Below the pieces are notes generated by a model. That model saw nothing but the letters and a program-made list of their open reading frames with translations, searched no databases and was not told the origin of the DNA. The position numbers were made by a program, and so were the translations under genes. From NCBI GenBank assembly GCA_902785825.1, contig CACZZZ010000004.1, positions 86,593-150,592 of the forward strand: a stretch of DNA of 64,000 nucleotides, read 5' to 3'. Source of the stretch: an uncultured Bacteroidia bacterium (GTDB taxonomy: Bacteria > Bacteroidota > Bacteroidia > Bacteroidales > UBA932). Numbering within the stretch: the stretch's first letter is position 1; the number at the start of each line of letters is the position of its first letter. Shown here in pieces: positions 1 through 9,950 of the stretch.

Positions 1-806
1 TCGATACTGACGACAAAAGTCTCACCTAAAGTCTCTGGGATTGAGATCACCACAGGCGCCACAGGATCGAATCCGACATTGACTCCGGCGTTGCTTCTGT
101 CAACATAGAATTTCTCCACGCTCTTGAGCGCGCCGTCCTTCCGGACGAGCAACTCGACATCAGTCGAACCGGGCGTCGAGGTAGGCTCCACGATTATAGT
201 TCTGACTGAAGCAGGCTTGCCGTTGGAAAAGGTGACCTCACTGTCCCTCGATGGGTCGCCAGTAACGGAAAAGACAGATTCAGATTCAATTAGAGGATAT
301 GCCAAAACATTGACATCCTGAGCATTCTCGCCAACAACAGGAAGTTTTCCTTTAAATAATGACGGACCCGTCAGAGTATCCTTGACAGAACCAAGATAAC
401 GCATCGACTGCGAGGGTTTTACCCACGGACCACCACTCTGGCTCCAGCCTGGGCAGTTGAAAAGACCGACCTCGATCCCGAGGTCGCCGGCGGTCTTGAA
501 CATGGTGTGGAGGATGTTCCACCACTCCTCCGTGAACATACGGACCGGTCCTTGAGGAGCGCCCTGACCCTCGCCAATCATTCCGATCTGGACCCTGGTG
601 ATCCCGGCTTTCTTCATGGCCTGGAGATCTTTGACGACCCCGTCCGCGGACATGTTGCCGGAGACCCAATACCAATAGACTCCGGTCGGCTGGCTCCAGG
701 GAATATTCTTGAAATTCTTCTCGATCTGGTTGATGCCCTCCTGTGCGGCGGCAGAGGTGGAAACGATGATGGCAAGGGCTGAAAGCGCCCTGGAGATAAT
801 CTTCAT
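1..806 (-). CDS. GH106-like glycosidase (alpha-L-rhamnosidase family), N-terminal part, runs off the left edge
   Basis: Reading the minus strand from the ATG at 806 gives 268 open codons to the window edge, so only the N-terminus is present. The first ~22 residues are a signal peptide (MKIISRALSALAIIVSTSAAAQ), so the enzyme is exported. Residues ~40-65 carry YWYWVSGNMSADGVVKDLQAMKK in spirit of the GH106 start of the catalytic barrel, and ~110-125 has FNCPGWSQSGGPWV, resembling the GH106 NAPGWS-SGGPW motif. GH106 enzymes remove terminal alpha-L-rhamnose from plant pectins and other glycans. Divergent from the deaminase at 876. The family call rests on recognised motifs; substrate is inferred. 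Confidence 0.72.
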   Translation of the reverse strand, partial: MKIISRALSALAIIVSTSAAAQEGINQIEKNFKNIPWSQPTGVYWYWVSGNMSADGVVKDLQAMKKAGITRVQIGMIGEGQGAPQGPVRMFTEEWWNILHTMFKTAGDLGIEVGLFNCPGWSQSGGPWVKPSQSMRYLGSVKDTLTGPSLFKGKLPVVGENAQDVNVLAYPLIESESVFSVTGDPSRDSEVTFSNGKPASVRTIIVEPTSTPGSTDVELLVRKDGALKSVEKFYVDRSNAGVNVGFDPVAPVVISIPETLGETFVVSI

Positions 807-850
807 GTTGCTTCGTGGTTGATTTTAAGACAATATTAGCGATTTTTTCT

Positions 851-858
851 TATATTTG
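851..858 (+). promoter_or_regulatory. Bacteroidetes -7 box for the deaminase operon
   Basis: TATATTTG matches the Bacteroidetes -7 consensus TAnnTTTG and lies 17 bases before the ATG at 876, giving a 5' leader of roughly 12 bases. It probably drives the operon from the deaminase to the PAP2 phosphatase. Confidence 0.65.
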
Positions 859-875
859 GAAAATAGGTATAGCCC

Positions 876-2156
876 ATGGATAGTATATTTCTCAAAAACA
901 TAACGCTGGACGGCACGCAGGTTGACATCCTTATCGAGGATGGGAAGATTGCGAAGATCAGATCCTTCGCTGGCGCTCAGGATGACAGGAGGGGCGAAGG
1001 GATGACGGTGCTGGACTGCACCGGCAAGACAGCCATGCCGGGCTTTGTCAACGCCCACACCCATGCCGCCATGAGCCTGATGAGGGGGATCGGCGAGGAC
1101 ATGGCCCTCCACGACTGGCTGGACCACATCTGGGGCATCGAGTCCCACCTCGACAGACCCTTCGTATTCAGCGCCACCAAGGTCGCCGCACTCGAGATGA
1201 TAAAGACCGGAACCACCTCATTCAACGACATGTACTGGCATTCCCGCATGTCCATGAAAGCTACCGAGGAGATCGGGCTCCGGGGCCTGTTCTCATACAC
1301 CTGCCTGGACAATTTCGACCCGGAGGTGACCGCCAGGCAGAAAGACGAGTGCGCTGCGATGTACGAGATGGTCAAGGACAACCTCGGACGGCAGCGTTTC
1401 GCGGTCAGCATCCACGCTGTCTATACCGTCAGTGAGCCGATGATCCTCTGGGCCACTGATTTCGCCAGGAAGCGCGGGCTGCGGATCCATATTCACCTGT
1501 CCGAGACCCGCCGGGAAGTGGAAGATTGCAAGGCCGCCCACGGAGGTCTCTCCCCTGTCGAATATTTCGACTCGCTGGGGCTCCTGGGCCCAGATGTCAT
1601 AGCCGCCCACTCCCTCTGGCTTTCGGAGAAAGACGTGGAGATTCTCGGGCGCCGTGGCGTCAGCTGCGTCCACAACATCAACTCCAATCTCAAGCTCGCT
1701 TCCGGGTACAAGTTCCTTTGCGAGGAGCTCAAGGACGCCGGAGCCAACGTCTGCCTCGGCACCGACGGCTGCGCCTCATCCAACAACCTGGACATGCTCG
1801 AGGCGATGAAGACCACCGCCATCGTGGAGAAAGCGTGGAGGGACGATCCCACCGCCCTGCCGCTCGGGGATCTTCTGGACATGGTGACCGTCAATGGCGG
1901 AAAGGCTCTGGGACTGAAGACCGGGAAGATCGAGGAAGGCTGGGACGCCGACATACAGATCATCGACACTGACAGCACCTTCTTCCTCTCCCCCGGGCCA
2001 TTCCTGGCCAACTACATCTATTCAGCCCACAGCGACTGCATCTCCTCGCTTATAGCCGGAGGGCGCCTCGTGATGAAGGACAGGAAAGTCAAAGGCGAGA
2101 AGGAGATTCTCTCGGATGGCTGGAAAGCCTTGGAAACAATTCAAGAACAACAATAA
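876..2156 (+). CDS. mtaD: 5-methylthioadenosine/S-adenosylhomocysteine (adenosine) deaminase, amidohydrolase family
   Basis: A 426-residue metal-dependent amidohydrolase of the MtaD/SsnA group, which deaminates MTA, SAH or adenosine to the inosine analogue. Metal ligands are visible: HTH at residues 61-63 (VNAHTHAAM), a His in IHIHLSE, the AHSLWL histidine and the Asp of LGTDGCAS; HNINSNLKLASG is the family's substrate-side motif. Purine nucleoside phosphorylase follows 12 bases later, which supports a nucleoside salvage role. Odd: residues ~29-42 (RSFAGAQDDRRGEG) interrupt the usual short link between the first strand and VIDCTGKTAMPGF; they are encoded by a dispersed repeat (960-989) inserted in-frame. 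Exact substrate is not decided by sequence. Confidence 0.88.
   Translation: MDSIFLKNITLDGTQVDILIEDGKIAKIRSFAGAQDDRRGEGMTVLDCTGKTAMPGFVNAHTHAAMSLMRGIGEDMALHDWLDHIWGIESHLDRPFVFSATKVAALEMIKTGTTSFNDMYWHSRMSMKATEEIGLRGLFSYTCLDNFDPEVTARQKDECAAMYEMVKDNLGRQRFAVSIHAVYTVSEPMILWATDFARKRGLRIHIHLSETRREVEDCKAAHGGLSPVEYFDSLGLLGPDVIAAHSLWLSEKDVEILGRRGVSCVHNINSNLKLASGYKFLCEELKDAGANVCLGTDGCASSNNLDMLEAMKTTAIVEKAWRDDPTALPLGDLLDMVTVNGGKALGLKTGKIEEGWDADIQIIDTDSTFFLSPGPFLANYIYSAHSDCISSLIAGGRLVMKDRKVKGEKEILSDGWKALETIQEQQ
960..989 (+). repeat. Type 1 dispersed palindromic repeat, inside the deaminase gene
   Basis: Core CTTCGCTGGCGCTCAGGATG; near-identical to copies at 15674, 23507, 42099 and (inverted) 43999. Here it is read as RSFAGAQDDR on the plus strand and keeps the host frame open. 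It lies in a surface-type linker between the first strand and the metal-binding core of the deaminase. Confidence 0.8.
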
Positions 2157-2168
2157 AACTCAAATATC

Positions 2169-2996
2169 ATGGACACCAGGATTGAAAGGATACACCAGGC
2201 CGCCGACTATGTCAAGGCGCATATCGGCGACCGTAAACCGATTGTCGGGATAGTGCTGGGCAGCGGTCTGGGAAAACTCGCGAACGTTGTCAAGGATCCA
2301 ATCGTGATCCCCTACAAGAATATTCCGGGATTCCCCGTCTCAACCGCCATCGGCCACAAAGGCAACTTCCTCGTGGGTGAGATCGGCGGGAAGCAGGTCA
2401 TAATGATGCAAGGGCGCATCCATTTCTACGAGGGTTATCCGATGGAGCTCGTTACCCTTCCGACCAGGGTCATGGTTGTCCTCGGAATCAAGTACCTGTT
2501 CGTCTCCAACGCCGCCGGCGGGGTCAACTATGATTATAAGGTAGGAGACCTGATGATAATCAAAGACCACATCTGCCAGCAGCCTAACCCTCTGATCGGT
2601 CCCAACATGGACGAGTTCGGGCCCAGGTTCCCCGACATGACCAGGCCCTACGACCTGAAGCTTATCGCGAAGGCCGAGGAGATCGCCGCTGAGATGGGCA
2701 TAAAGGTCCACAAGGGAGTTTACTACGGAGGCACAGGTCCCACTTACGAAACCCCTTCGGAATATAAATACATCCGCATAATCGGCGGAGACGTGACCGG
2801 GATGTCAACCATTCCCGAAGTGATCACCGCCCGCCATTCTGATGTTCCGGTGTTCGGAATGTCAGTGGTCACAAATGAGGCCCACGACGATTACGCTGAG
2901 GATTATGTCAACGACGGCGAAGCTGTCGTGAAAGCCGCCGACGCCGCGGCCGACAAGATGTGCGCGATATTCACAAAACTCATAGAAAGTCTGTAG
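2169..2996 (+). CDS. punA: Purine nucleoside phosphorylase (trimeric type)
   Basis: 275 residues, full length. Cleaves inosine/guanosine with phosphate to hypoxanthine/guanine plus ribose-1-phosphate in the cytoplasm. Diagnostic segments: GIVLGSGLGKLA (phosphate loop, ~residues 27-38), GRIHFYEGY (~83-91), SNAAGGVN (~114-121), GGTGPTYETPSEY, and GMSTIPEV followed by VVTNEA, all of the PunA/PNPase II family. It sits directly after the MTA/SAH/adenosine deaminase; together they turn adenosine into hypoxanthine, which the HPRT half of the fusion at 31.5 kb could convert to IMP. Start ATG follows the upstream stop by 12 bases. Confidence 0.95.
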   Translation: MDTRIERIHQAADYVKAHIGDRKPIVGIVLGSGLGKLANVVKDPIVIPYKNIPGFPVSTAIGHKGNFLVGEIGGKQVIMMQGRIHFYEGYPMELVTLPTRVMVVLGIKYLFVSNAAGGVNYDYKVGDLMIIKDHICQQPNPLIGPNMDEFGPRFPDMTRPYDLKLIAKAEEIAAEMGIKVHKGVYYGGTGPTYETPSEYKYIRIIGGDVTGMSTIPEVITARHSDVPVFGMSVVTNEAHDDYAEDYVNDGEAVVKAADAAADKMCAIFTKLIESL

Positions 2997-3000
2997 AGTC

Positions 3001-3231
3001 ATGGTCAAGTTCATGAATATCATTTATTTCGTGTTCGCTGTTTTCATCATCGGATTCGCCGCCGCGATGCTTATCGGAGGCTCCGGGAAACTATGGGCGA
3101 ACATCTGCATCCTGCTGATCGGTTTATATTTCCTTTACAGGGTAATCGCGGTCACAGTCAACAACATCCACCGCAAGGAAAGAGAGCGGCTGGAAAGCCG
3201 GGACCGGAGTGACGATCCCGCCAACGCTTAA
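3001..3231 (+). CDS. Small two-helix membrane protein, unknown function
   Basis: 76 residues. Two hydrophobic segments are visible (about residues 6-26, IIYFVFAVFIIGFAAAMLIG, and 32-53), followed by a highly charged tail (RKERERLESRDRSDDP). Starts 1 base after the triplet following the PNP stop and is translated in the same operon; the stop is 12 bases before nadE. No family recognised. Its position between punA and nadE looks conserved-operon-like but does not reveal a role. Confidence 0.6.
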   Translation: MVKFMNIIYFVFAVFIIGFAAAMLIGGSGKLWANICILLIGLYFLYRVIAVTVNNIHRKERERLESRDRSDDPANA

Positions 3232-3245
3232 TCATATTAAGGAAA

Positions 3246-5312
3246 ATGGATTACGGATTCTTCAGGGTCGCGGCCGCCGTGCCGCGGGTACGCATAGCTG
3301 ACGTCGATTTTAACAGTGACGCCATTATCAACCTGATCGACAAGGCCGAGGAAGGGCAAGCCTCTTTGGTTGTCTTTCCGGAGCTTTCGGTCACAGGCTA
3401 CACCTGCCTGGACCTTTTCGGGCAGAGCCTCCTTCTGACAGCCTCAGAGGAAGCTGTCAAAAAGATAGCGGTCCACACCCGAGGTAAACACGTCACTGTG
3501 GTCGTCGGAGCGCCGGTGCGTTACCGGGGTCGGCTATACAACTGCGCCGTCGTCATCCGGAACGGAGGGATAAAGGGAATAGTCCCGAAAATCTATCTGC
3601 CGACTTACGCCGAATTCGACGAGGGACGCTGGTTCGCCTCCGGATCGGACTTCCTGGCCCCCTCCAACACCCGAGTCGGCCGTTTTGTCGATGATGGAAA
3701 GAATTACTACAGAGACGGTTTCGACTCCGTGACAAAATACTGCGGGCAGCGCTGTAACCTCTCCCCCAACCTTCTGTTCTCAATCGGCAGGACGACCTTC
3801 GGGATAGAGATTTGCGAGGACTTCTGGACTCCCGTCCCGCCGTCCTCCTTCCTGGCTCCGTCAGGCGCGCAGGTGATCGTGAATATTTCCGCCTCCAATG
3901 AGGTGGCCGGGAAGCACCGCAAACGTCGCGAGTTCGTGATCAACCAGTCAGGCCGTACTGTTTCGGGATATGTCTATTGCTCAGCCGGTTACGGCGAGTC
4001 AACGATGGACACTGTCTATGGCGGTTCAGCGATAATCTGCGAGGACGGGGAACCGCTCGCCGAGAACGAGAGGTTCAAGATGGAAGAGTCGATCACCTTC
4101 GCCGACATCGACATCGAGAAGCTCGGGGTCCACAGGCAAAAGAAGAACTCCTTCAGGGGGATGGCTCCTGACGGCACATCAGCCTGCGAATATTCCAACC
4201 TCTACTGCCGGTTTGAGCTCGGTGATCCCGCTCCGACAGATTTCTCCAAATGTCTTTACCGCCCGGTCGAGCCGCATCCCTTCCTCCCGGAAGGTGATCC
4301 TATAGAGGAGGCTGAAGCCTGCAGGGAGATCCTTTCCATCCAATCGACAGGTCTCGCGGCCCGGATGGAGCACATCGGCTGCAAAAAGGCAGTTCTGGGA
4401 ATATCCGGTGGCCTGGACAGCACCCTGGCCCTGATCGTCACGGCTATGGCCTTCGACAAGTTGGGACTCGACAGGTCCGGGATCATCGGCATCACCATGC
4501 CTGGCCTCGGAACTACGGTCAGGACCAAATCCAACGCCACGGACCTGATGGAGGCGCTGGGAGTGACTTCCAAGGAAATCTCTGTCGTTCCAGCCGTAGA
4601 GCTGCATTTCAAAGACATAGGCCATGATCCCACTGTTATGGATTCCACTTACGAGAACGCTCAGGCGCGCGAGAGGACGCAGATCCTTATGGACATAGCA
4701 AACCAGGAGAACGGTCTCGTCGTGGGTACAGGTGATCTTTCCGAGCTGGCCCTTGGCTGGTGCACCTACAACGGGGATCACATGTCGATGTACGGGGTCA
4801 ACGCTTCTGTCCCTAAGACTCTGATAAAGCATCTTGTCCGCTGGGCGGCCGGGAATGTGTTCACCGCTCCTTCACTTTCGGGTGGGCGTTCAGCTGCTGA
4901 GATCCTGATTGACATAGTGGAAACTCCTATCAGTCCGGAACTTATGCCAGCGGATTCCAAGGGAGAGATCAAACAGAAGACCGAGGATCTAATCGGCCCG
5001 TACGAGCTTCACGACTTCTTCATCTACAACCTGATGCTCCACGGCTACTCCCCTTCCAAGATCTACTTCCTGGCCTGCCATGCGTTCAGCAAAGGGCGGT
5101 CCCTGAGCGGAGTCGAAGGGTACGACGCCGAGACGATCCTCAAGTGGCTCAAGAAGTTCTACTGGAGGTTCTTCAGCCAGCAGTTCAAGCGCTCCTGCAT
5201 GCCTGACGGCCCGAAGATCAGCCCGGTCAGCTTCTCGCCCCGTGGAGATTTCCGCATGCCATCCGACGCGAAAGTCCAGCTCTGGATCTCCGAACTGGAA
5301 AAACTCAATTAA
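3246..5312 (+). CDS. nadE: Glutamine-dependent NAD+ synthetase
   Basis: 688 residues, the usual length of the two-domain enzyme. The N-terminal ~290 residues form the nitrilase-type glutaminase with its Glu-Lys-Cys triad: E46 in [11 protein letters not shown], Lys in [19 protein letters not shown] (~115), Cys in [12 protein letters not shown] (~190). The C-terminal synthetase carries the PP-loop [10 protein letters not shown] (~385-394) and [21 protein letters not shown], which bind ATP and deamido-NAD. Ammonia released from glutamine amidates nicotinic acid adenine dinucleotide to NAD+. Located between the small membrane protein and obg in the plus-strand operon. Confidence 0.95.
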   Translation: MDYGFFRVAAAVPRVRIADVDFNSDAIINLIDKAEEGQASLVVFPELSVTGYTCLDLFGQSLLLTASEEAVKKIAVHTRGKHVTVVVGAPVRYRGRLYNCAVVIRNGGIKGIVPKIYLPTYAEFDEGRWFASGSDFLAPSNTRVGRFVDDGKNYYRDGFDSVTKYCGQRCNLSPNLLFSIGRTTFGIEICEDFWTPVPPSSFLAPSGAQVIVNISASNEVAGKHRKRREFVINQSGRTVSGYVYCSAGYGESTMDTVYGGSAIICEDGEPLAENERFKMEESITFADIDIEKLGVHRQKKNSFRGMAPDGTSACEYSNLYCRFELGDPAPTDFSKCLYRPVEPHPFLPEGDPIEEAEACREILSIQSTGLAARMEHIGCKKAVLGISGGLDSTLALIVTAMAFDKLGLDRSGIIGITMPGLGTTVRTKSNATDLMEALGVTSKEISVVPAVELHFKDIGHDPTVMDSTYENAQARERTQILMDIANQENGLVVGTGDLSELALGWCTYNGDHMSMYGVNASVPKTLIKHLVRWAAGNVFTAPSLSGGRSAAEILIDIVETPISPELMPADSKGEIKQKTEDLIGPYELHDFFIYNLMLHGYSPSKIYFLACHAFSKGRSLSGVEGYDAETILKWLKKFYWRFFSQQFKRSCMPDGPKISPVSFSPRGDFRMPSDAKVQLWISELEKLN

Positions 5313-5344
5313 TAATCGTACATTCGCGCATAAAGATCGCTATT

Positions 5345-6337
5345 ATGCCGGACTCGAATTTCATAGATTACGTAAAGATTTTCTGTGCCTCAGGACATGG
5401 AGGCGCCGGATCAATGCACCTTCATAGGGCCAAATATGTCCCGAAAGGCGGCCCGGACGGAGGAGACGGCGGCCGGGGTGGGCACATCATCCTGAGAGCC
5501 AATCCGCAGTTCTGGACCCTTATTCATCTTAAGTATCGCAAGCATGTCAAAGCCGACAACGGGGCCAGCGGCTCAGGAGGACTCAGGACCGGCAAGAACG
5601 GAGAGGACATCATCCTCGAGGTTCCAGTTGGCACTGTAGTCAAAGATGCTGAGACAGAGGAGGTCCTGTTTGAGATGATGGAGCCCGGTGAGGAGAGGAT
5701 CCTATGCAAGGGAGGCCGTGGCGGACTCGGCAACAACAACTTCAAGACCGCCACGAACCAGACCCCGAGATATGCCCAACCTGGAGAGGAAGGAGAGGAA
5801 GGATGGTTCATCCTCGAGTTGAAACTCCTTGCCGACGTCGGACTGGTAGGTTTCCCGAACGCTGGTAAATCCACGCTGCTCGCGGCTATCACGGCAGCGA
5901 AACCCAAGATCGCCAACTACGCCTTCACCACCCTGGAACCGAACCTCGGGATAGTCAAATACTATGACGACCAATCCTTTGTGATGGCTGACATCCCGGG
6001 AATCATCGAAGGCGCGCATGAAGGCAAGGGCATCGGAATCCGTTTCTTGAGACATATCGAGAGAAACTCCGTCCTCCTGTTCATGGTCTCGGCCGAGGAG
6101 GATGACATCGCCGCGGGCTACCGGACCCTTCTTAACGAGCTGGAGGAATATAACCCGGAACTTCTTGATAAAGAGCGTGTTCTAGCCATCACTAAATGCG
6201 ACCTCATCGACAAGGAGATCGAGGCTCAGATTGAGCCCACTCTCCCGGAGGGCATACCGCACGTCTTCATATCCTCGATCTCAGGGGAAGGGCTCAAAGA
6301 GCTCAAAGACATGTTATGGTCAGCGCTTCAATCATAG
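5345..6337 (+). CDS. obg: GTPase Obg/CgtA
   Basis: 330 residues: glycine-rich Obg fold (about 1-158; [13 protein letters not shown] and [13 protein letters not shown] are typical), then a G domain with G1 GFPNAGKST, switch threonines in YAFTTLEP, G3 DIPGII and G4 TKCDLID. It lacks the extra C-terminal OCT domain of Firmicutes, as expected in Bacteroidetes. Role: late assembly of the 50S ribosomal subunit and stress/ppGpp responses. The downstream PAP2 gene starts inside its last 22 bases, so the two are translationally coupled. Confidence 0.96.
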   Translation: MPDSNFIDYVKIFCASGHGGAGSMHLHRAKYVPKGGPDGGDGGRGGHIILRANPQFWTLIHLKYRKHVKADNGASGSGGLRTGKNGEDIILEVPVGTVVKDAETEEVLFEMMEPGEERILCKGGRGGLGNNNFKTATNQTPRYAQPGEEGEEGWFILELKLLADVGLVGFPNAGKSTLLAAITAAKPKIANYAFTTLEPNLGIVKYYDDQSFVMADIPGIIEGAHEGKGIGIRFLRHIERNSVLLFMVSAEEDDIAAGYRTLLNELEEYNPELLDKERVLAITKCDLIDKEIEAQIEPTLPEGIPHVFISSISGEGLKELKDMLWSALQS

Positions 6338-7005
6338 GCACCCTTCACAGTCTGGACCAGGATGTGACACTGTGGCTCAACAGCCTCAGTACACCCTGGA
6401 CTGACTGCATGTGGACAATGTTCTCGGACAAGTCGTTCTGGATCCCGACCTACATAATCTGCGTCTATTTCCTCTTCAAACGGCTCGGCTGGAAAAAAGC
6501 TTTGATTGTGCTCGCCACATGCGGCTTGGCATTCGCCGCCTGCGACCAGTTCTCCAACCTCGTGAAACACGCGGTCCTGAGACTCCGGCCAAGCTACTCT
6601 TTCCGGATGCTCAACGGCGGGCTGAACCTATTGGAAAGCCGCGGCGGATTCTACGGTTTCTTCTCAGCGCATGCCGCCAACGCGTACGCCGTGGCCATGT
6701 GCCTGATTATCGGATTCAGAAACGACAACACCCACACCTACAACGCTTTCTGTAAATGGGCACTCGCCTGGGCGATGCTCATCTCCATCAGCAGGATCTT
6801 TGTCGGTAAGCATTACCTCGGCGATGTCATAGTCGGAGCCATAATAGGCATCACTTTTGGGTATTTCATCGGCATGATAGCAAGATACCTTGTCCAGCGC
6901 TATGTGGACAAGGTACCTTTCACTGGCCTTACAGCCATTATTAACAAGAAACTACCTACAATTCAGGAAGGGCCTTCTCCATCTGGATCCCCCTCGAACC
7001 CTTGA
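6316..7005 (+). CDS. PAP2-family membrane phosphatase
   Basis: 229 residues with about five or six transmembrane helices. The three acid-phosphatase motifs are readable: [11 protein letters not shown] (motif 1, K-x6-RP), [11 protein letters not shown] (motif 2, SAH in place of PSGH) and [13 protein letters not shown] (motif 3, SR-x5-H-x3-D). Such enzymes dephosphorylate undecaprenyl pyrophosphate or other lipid phosphates on the periplasmic side, so recycling of the carrier for peptidoglycan or polysaccharide is likely. Overlaps obg by 22 bases at the start and converges with murF, sharing 50 bases of coding sequence at the end. Confidence 0.85.
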   Translation: MVSASIIGTLHSLDQDVTLWLNSLSTPWTDCMWTMFSDKSFWIPTYIICVYFLFKRLGWKKALIVLATCGLAFAACDQFSNLVKHAVLRLRPSYSFRMLNGGLNLLESRGGFYGFFSAHAANAYAVAMCLIIGFRNDNTHTYNAFCKWALAWAMLISISRIFVGKHYLGDVIVGAIIGITFGYFIGMIARYLVQRYVDKVPFTGLTAIINKKLPTIQEGPSPSGSPSNP

Positions 7006-8305
7006 CCAGGATCGTGAATCCGCTGATGGGATTCGCCTTAAGCCATTCGGCAAGTTCTTCTGAAGTAGCGAACCAGAACACGTCATCTCTCTGGATGCCG
7101 GTAAGGGCTTTCTTGAACTCCTCTCCTACAAGGCAAACGAAATCCAGTCCCATGGACAGGACCTGGGAGAGAATTTTGTGATGTTCCGCCAAAGACTCTT
7201 CACCCAACTCTCGCATATCCCCGAGCAATGCGGCCTTGCGAAAAGCTTCCACGTGTCCGAGATTGTCCAAAGCGGCGGCCATGCTGGTTGGATTGGCGTT
7301 GTAGGCGTCCTGGATCAGGATATTCCTATCCGTTTTTTCCAGTTGGGAACGGTTATTCTTAGGAATATATTCACTGACAGCCTTGATCCCATCCTCGAGA
7401 GAGACTCCGAAATGTTGCCCCACAGCCAAAGCGGCGGCCACGTTGGTGGCATTATACGCCCCCGCAAGATGGGTCTCGACAAGGAGGCCGTCAGGAAGCC
7501 TCATCCTTAAATATGGGTGTTCGGCGCTTGACGGAAGGACCTCAGCCTGCAGGGAGGTAAGGCCGTAAGTGATTACCCGGTTGGTGAGCGGAGTCGAACC
7601 ACCGCTCTGGGGCCAGCGGTCTGCAGCCATGGCCATAAGGTCAGGATCGTCCGCATTGACAAAGGCCTGACCGCCATGGGCGGAGAGATAGTCATACAAC
7701 TGACCTTTAGCTTTTTTCACACCCTCGAAACTGCCGAAACCGAGCAAATGGGCCCTGCCTACATTGGTGATGAGGCCATAATCCGGCTCACAGACATTCA
7801 CCAATTTGGAGATGTCATCCGGATGATTGGCACCCATCTCAATAACAGCCAGCTCAGTGTCTCCGTTAATCGACAGCAGGGAAAGCGGCACACCAATGTC
7901 GTTGTTTAGATTCCCGCGGGTCGCTGTGACATTATATTTCGAGGTAAGGACACGGGTGATGAGCTCTTTGGTGGTGGTTTTCCCGTTTGTGCCAGTCAAT
8001 CCAATGACTGTCAATCGTTTCCCGGCTACAAAAGTATTCTCCCGATGGTAACGGGCAAGGTCCTTAAGGGTCTGGAGAGTGTCCGGTACCGGAATAACTC
8101 TTTCATCCCCAGATACGGCGGCCGTTGACGCCGCATCGACCACAGCATACTTCGCTCCGGCCTCCAAAGCCTTGAGGGCGAACTCATTACCGTTGAAATT
8201 CTCCCCTTTCAGGGCCACAAACAACTCTCCTCCTGAAATATTCCTGCTGTCCGTCGTGACAGAGGAGCATTCCTTAAAAAGGGAATATAGTCCTTGAATA
8301 TCCAT
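6956..8305 (-). CDS. murF: UDP-N-acetylmuramoyl-tripeptide--D-alanyl-D-alanine ligase
   Basis: 449 residues. Mur-ligase layout: N-terminal UDP-binding domain (SVTTDSRNISGGELFVALKG), central ATPase with P-loop GLTGTNGKTTTKEL (~105-118), EMGANHPDD, and the C-terminal domain with IQDAYNANPTSM and LGDMRELGEES. Adds D-Ala-D-Ala to the UDP-MurNAc-tripeptide in the cytoplasm. Last gene of the minus-strand operon tgt-lptF/G-uraA-dut-murF; starts 10 bases after dut ends. A 24-base stretch encoding STPLTNR (7577-7600) matches half of a dispersed repeat found in wzi and priA. Confidence 0.95.
   Translation of the reverse strand: MDIQGLYSLFKECSSVTTDSRNISGGELFVALKGENFNGNEFALKALEAGAKYAVVDAASTAAVSGDERVIPVPDTLQTLKDLARYHRENTFVAGKRLTVIGLTGTNGKTTTKELITRVLTSKYNVTATRGNLNNDIGVPLSLLSINGDTELAVIEMGANHPDDISKLVNVCEPDYGLITNVGRAHLLGFGSFEGVKKAKGQLYDYLSAHGGQAFVNADDPDLMAMAADRWPQSGGSTPLTNRVITYGLTSLQAEVLPSSAEHPYLRMRLPDGLLVETHLAGAYNATNVAAALAVGQHFGVSLEDGIKAVSEYIPKNNRSQLEKTDRNILIQDAYNANPTSMAAALDNLGHVEAFRKAALLGDMRELGEESLAEHHKILSQVLSMGLDFVCLVGEEFKKALTGIQRDDVFWFATSEELAEWLKANPISGFTILVKGSRGIQMEKALPEL
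7577..7600. repeat. Type 2 dispersed repeat, half copy, inside murF
   Basis: Contains GGTTGGTGAGCGGAGTCGAA; the same right arm is in the full copy at 41455-41499. On the murF strand it is read TPLTNR, the same peptide the full copy gives in wzi (APLTNRSLSGAEGP). It lies in the central domain just before VITYG. Confidence 0.6.
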
Positions 8306-8315
8306 TGTCGCTAAA

Positions 8316-8753
8316 TTACTTGCTACCGGTGCTTCCCCAGCCTCCGGAGCCTCTTTCCGTTTCGGAGAGGACCTCTACATCCTCCCACTCTACTCTCTCA
8401 TGTCGGGCGACAACCATCTGCGCTATCCTCTCACCCGGAACGAGCTCGAAGGGCTCGCTTGAGAGATTGACCAGGGAGACCCTCAACTCCCCCCGGAAGT
8501 CGGCATCCACCGTTCCGGGAGAGTTGATGATCGTTATACCTTTCTTGGTGGCCAGACCACTGCGAGGACGCACTTGGGCCTCGTATCCGACAGGAAGCTC
8601 TATGGAGATCCCGGTGGGAACCAGAATCCTCTCAAGAGGCTTCAGGACAATCGGCTCTTCCAAGTCAGCCCTCAGGTCCATTCCGGCCGACGCCTCAGTA
8701 GCGTAGAACGGATCAGGCCACTTGCTCTTGTTTACTATCTTTACTTTCAGCAT
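8316..8753 (-). CDS. dut: dUTP diphosphatase (dUTPase)
   Basis: 145 residues, standard for the trimeric enzyme. The five motifs are visible: ASAGMDLRA (motif 1), [11 protein letters not shown] (2), [10 protein letters not shown] (3, catalytic Asp), ERIAQMVV (4) and the glycine-rich C-terminal arm [10 protein letters not shown] (5). Hydrolyses dUTP to dUMP, keeping uracil out of DNA and feeding thymidylate synthesis. Its start overlaps the end of uraA by 41 bases; murF follows. Confidence 0.96.
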   Translation of the reverse strand: MLKVKIVNKSKWPDPFYATEASAGMDLRADLEEPIVLKPLERILVPTGISIELPVGYEAQVRPRSGLATKKGITIINSPGTVDADFRGELRVSLVNLSSEPFELVPGERIAQMVVARHERVEWEDVEVLSETERGSGGWGSTGSK

Positions 8754-9939
8754 CCTTATCAGGAATTAAAAGATTGAGAATGACACCCACGATCGAGGCG
8801 AGACCGATCCCGGCGAGGGAGAACTTGCCGAAGCTGATGACAGCGCCACCGATTCCGACAGTCAGGATGATGGAGGCGATAATCAGGTTGCGGGTCTTGT
8901 TCATGTCTATCTTGGCCTTGACCATGTTATTGATTCCGACCGCGGCGATGCTTCCGAAAAGAAGGAGCATGATACCGCCCAGGACAGCCTGGGGAATGGT
9001 CTGGATGGCCGCTCCAACCTTGCCGATCAGAGAAACGATGATCGCTGAAAGGGCGGCTATTCTCATGCAGGCTGGATCAGTCGCCTTGGTGAGAGAGACA
9101 GCTCCGGTGACCTCCGAATAAGTGGTGACAGGCGCTCCACCCAGGAAAGCGGCGAGCATACAGGCAAGTCCGTCGCCCATCATTGTCCTGTGCAGACCAG
9201 GATCCTTGACATAGTCCTCACCGGCGATCTCGCTGATTGCGTAGACATCACCCACATGCTCGATGATAGGAGCGATGGCCACGGGAGCCATGAACACGAT
9301 AGCCTGCCATGAGAAGCTCATCTTGGTGAAATGAGGAAGGGCAAACCATTTGGCCTCGGCGAGAGCGGTGAAATCCATTCCGCTGCGGAAGAAGATCAGG
9401 GCGGCGATGTAGCCGGCGATCGCTCCGAAGAAAACGGGGATAAGCTTGATTATTCCTTTACCCCAGATGGAGCAGGCGATGGCGACCAAGAGTGAGATCA
9501 GGGCAAGAGTCCAGTTCTGGCTCGCCATGTTGACTCCTGTCCCGGCGAGAGAGAGACCGATAAGCATGATGACAGGTCCGATCACGATTGGAGGGAAAAG
9601 TTTCTTGATGAAGCTGATACCAAACAGTTTGACAAGAAGACTCATCAAAAGGTACACCACGCCAACCGCCACAAGACCACAGAACATACCAGGCATTCCG
9701 TAGAGCTCAGTAGCCTTCACGATAGGAGCTATAAAGGCGAAACTGCTACCGAGATAGATGGGGACTTTACCCTTGGTGACACCATGGAACAACAGGGTTC
9801 CAAGACCGGCCGCCAACAGCGCTATGGCCGGGTCAAATCCGACAAGCAGAGGAACAAGCACCGTGGAACCGAAGGCCACGAACATGAACTGAACGCCTAC
9901 TATCGTACGCTTCAGTGGAGTTAATGATTGGGTTGCCAT
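8713..9939 (-). CDS. uraA: Uracil permease, NCS2 family
   Basis: 408 residues, about 12-14 transmembrane helices. Family signatures: [12 protein letters not shown] (~60-71), [14 protein letters not shown] (TM8 region with the substrate-binding Glu) and [32 protein letters not shown] (TM10 motif). Imports uracil by proton symport. Adjacent to dut, giving a pyrimidine-related pair within the operon. Start ATG lies 11 bases after the end of the LptF/G gene. Confidence 0.92.
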   Translation of the reverse strand: MATQSLTPLKRTIVGVQFMFVAFGSTVLVPLLVGFDPAIALLAAGLGTLLFHGVTKGKVPIYLGSSFAFIAPIVKATELYGMPGMFCGLVAVGVVYLLMSLLVKLFGISFIKKLFPPIVIGPVIMLIGLSLAGTGVNMASQNWTLALISLLVAIACSIWGKGIIKLIPVFFGAIAGYIAALIFFRSGMDFTALAEAKWFALPHFTKMSFSWQAIVFMAPVAIAPIIEHVGDVYAISEIAGEDYVKDPGLHRTMMGDGLACMLAAFLGGAPVTTYSEVTGAVSLTKATDPACMRIAALSAIIVSLIGKVGAAIQTIPQAVLGGIMLLLFGSIAAVGINNMVKAKIDMNKTRNLIIASIILTVGIGGAVISFGKFSLAGIGLASIVGVILNLLIPDKDAESKDSKQEQVA

Positions 9940-9950
9940 AATAATACCAG

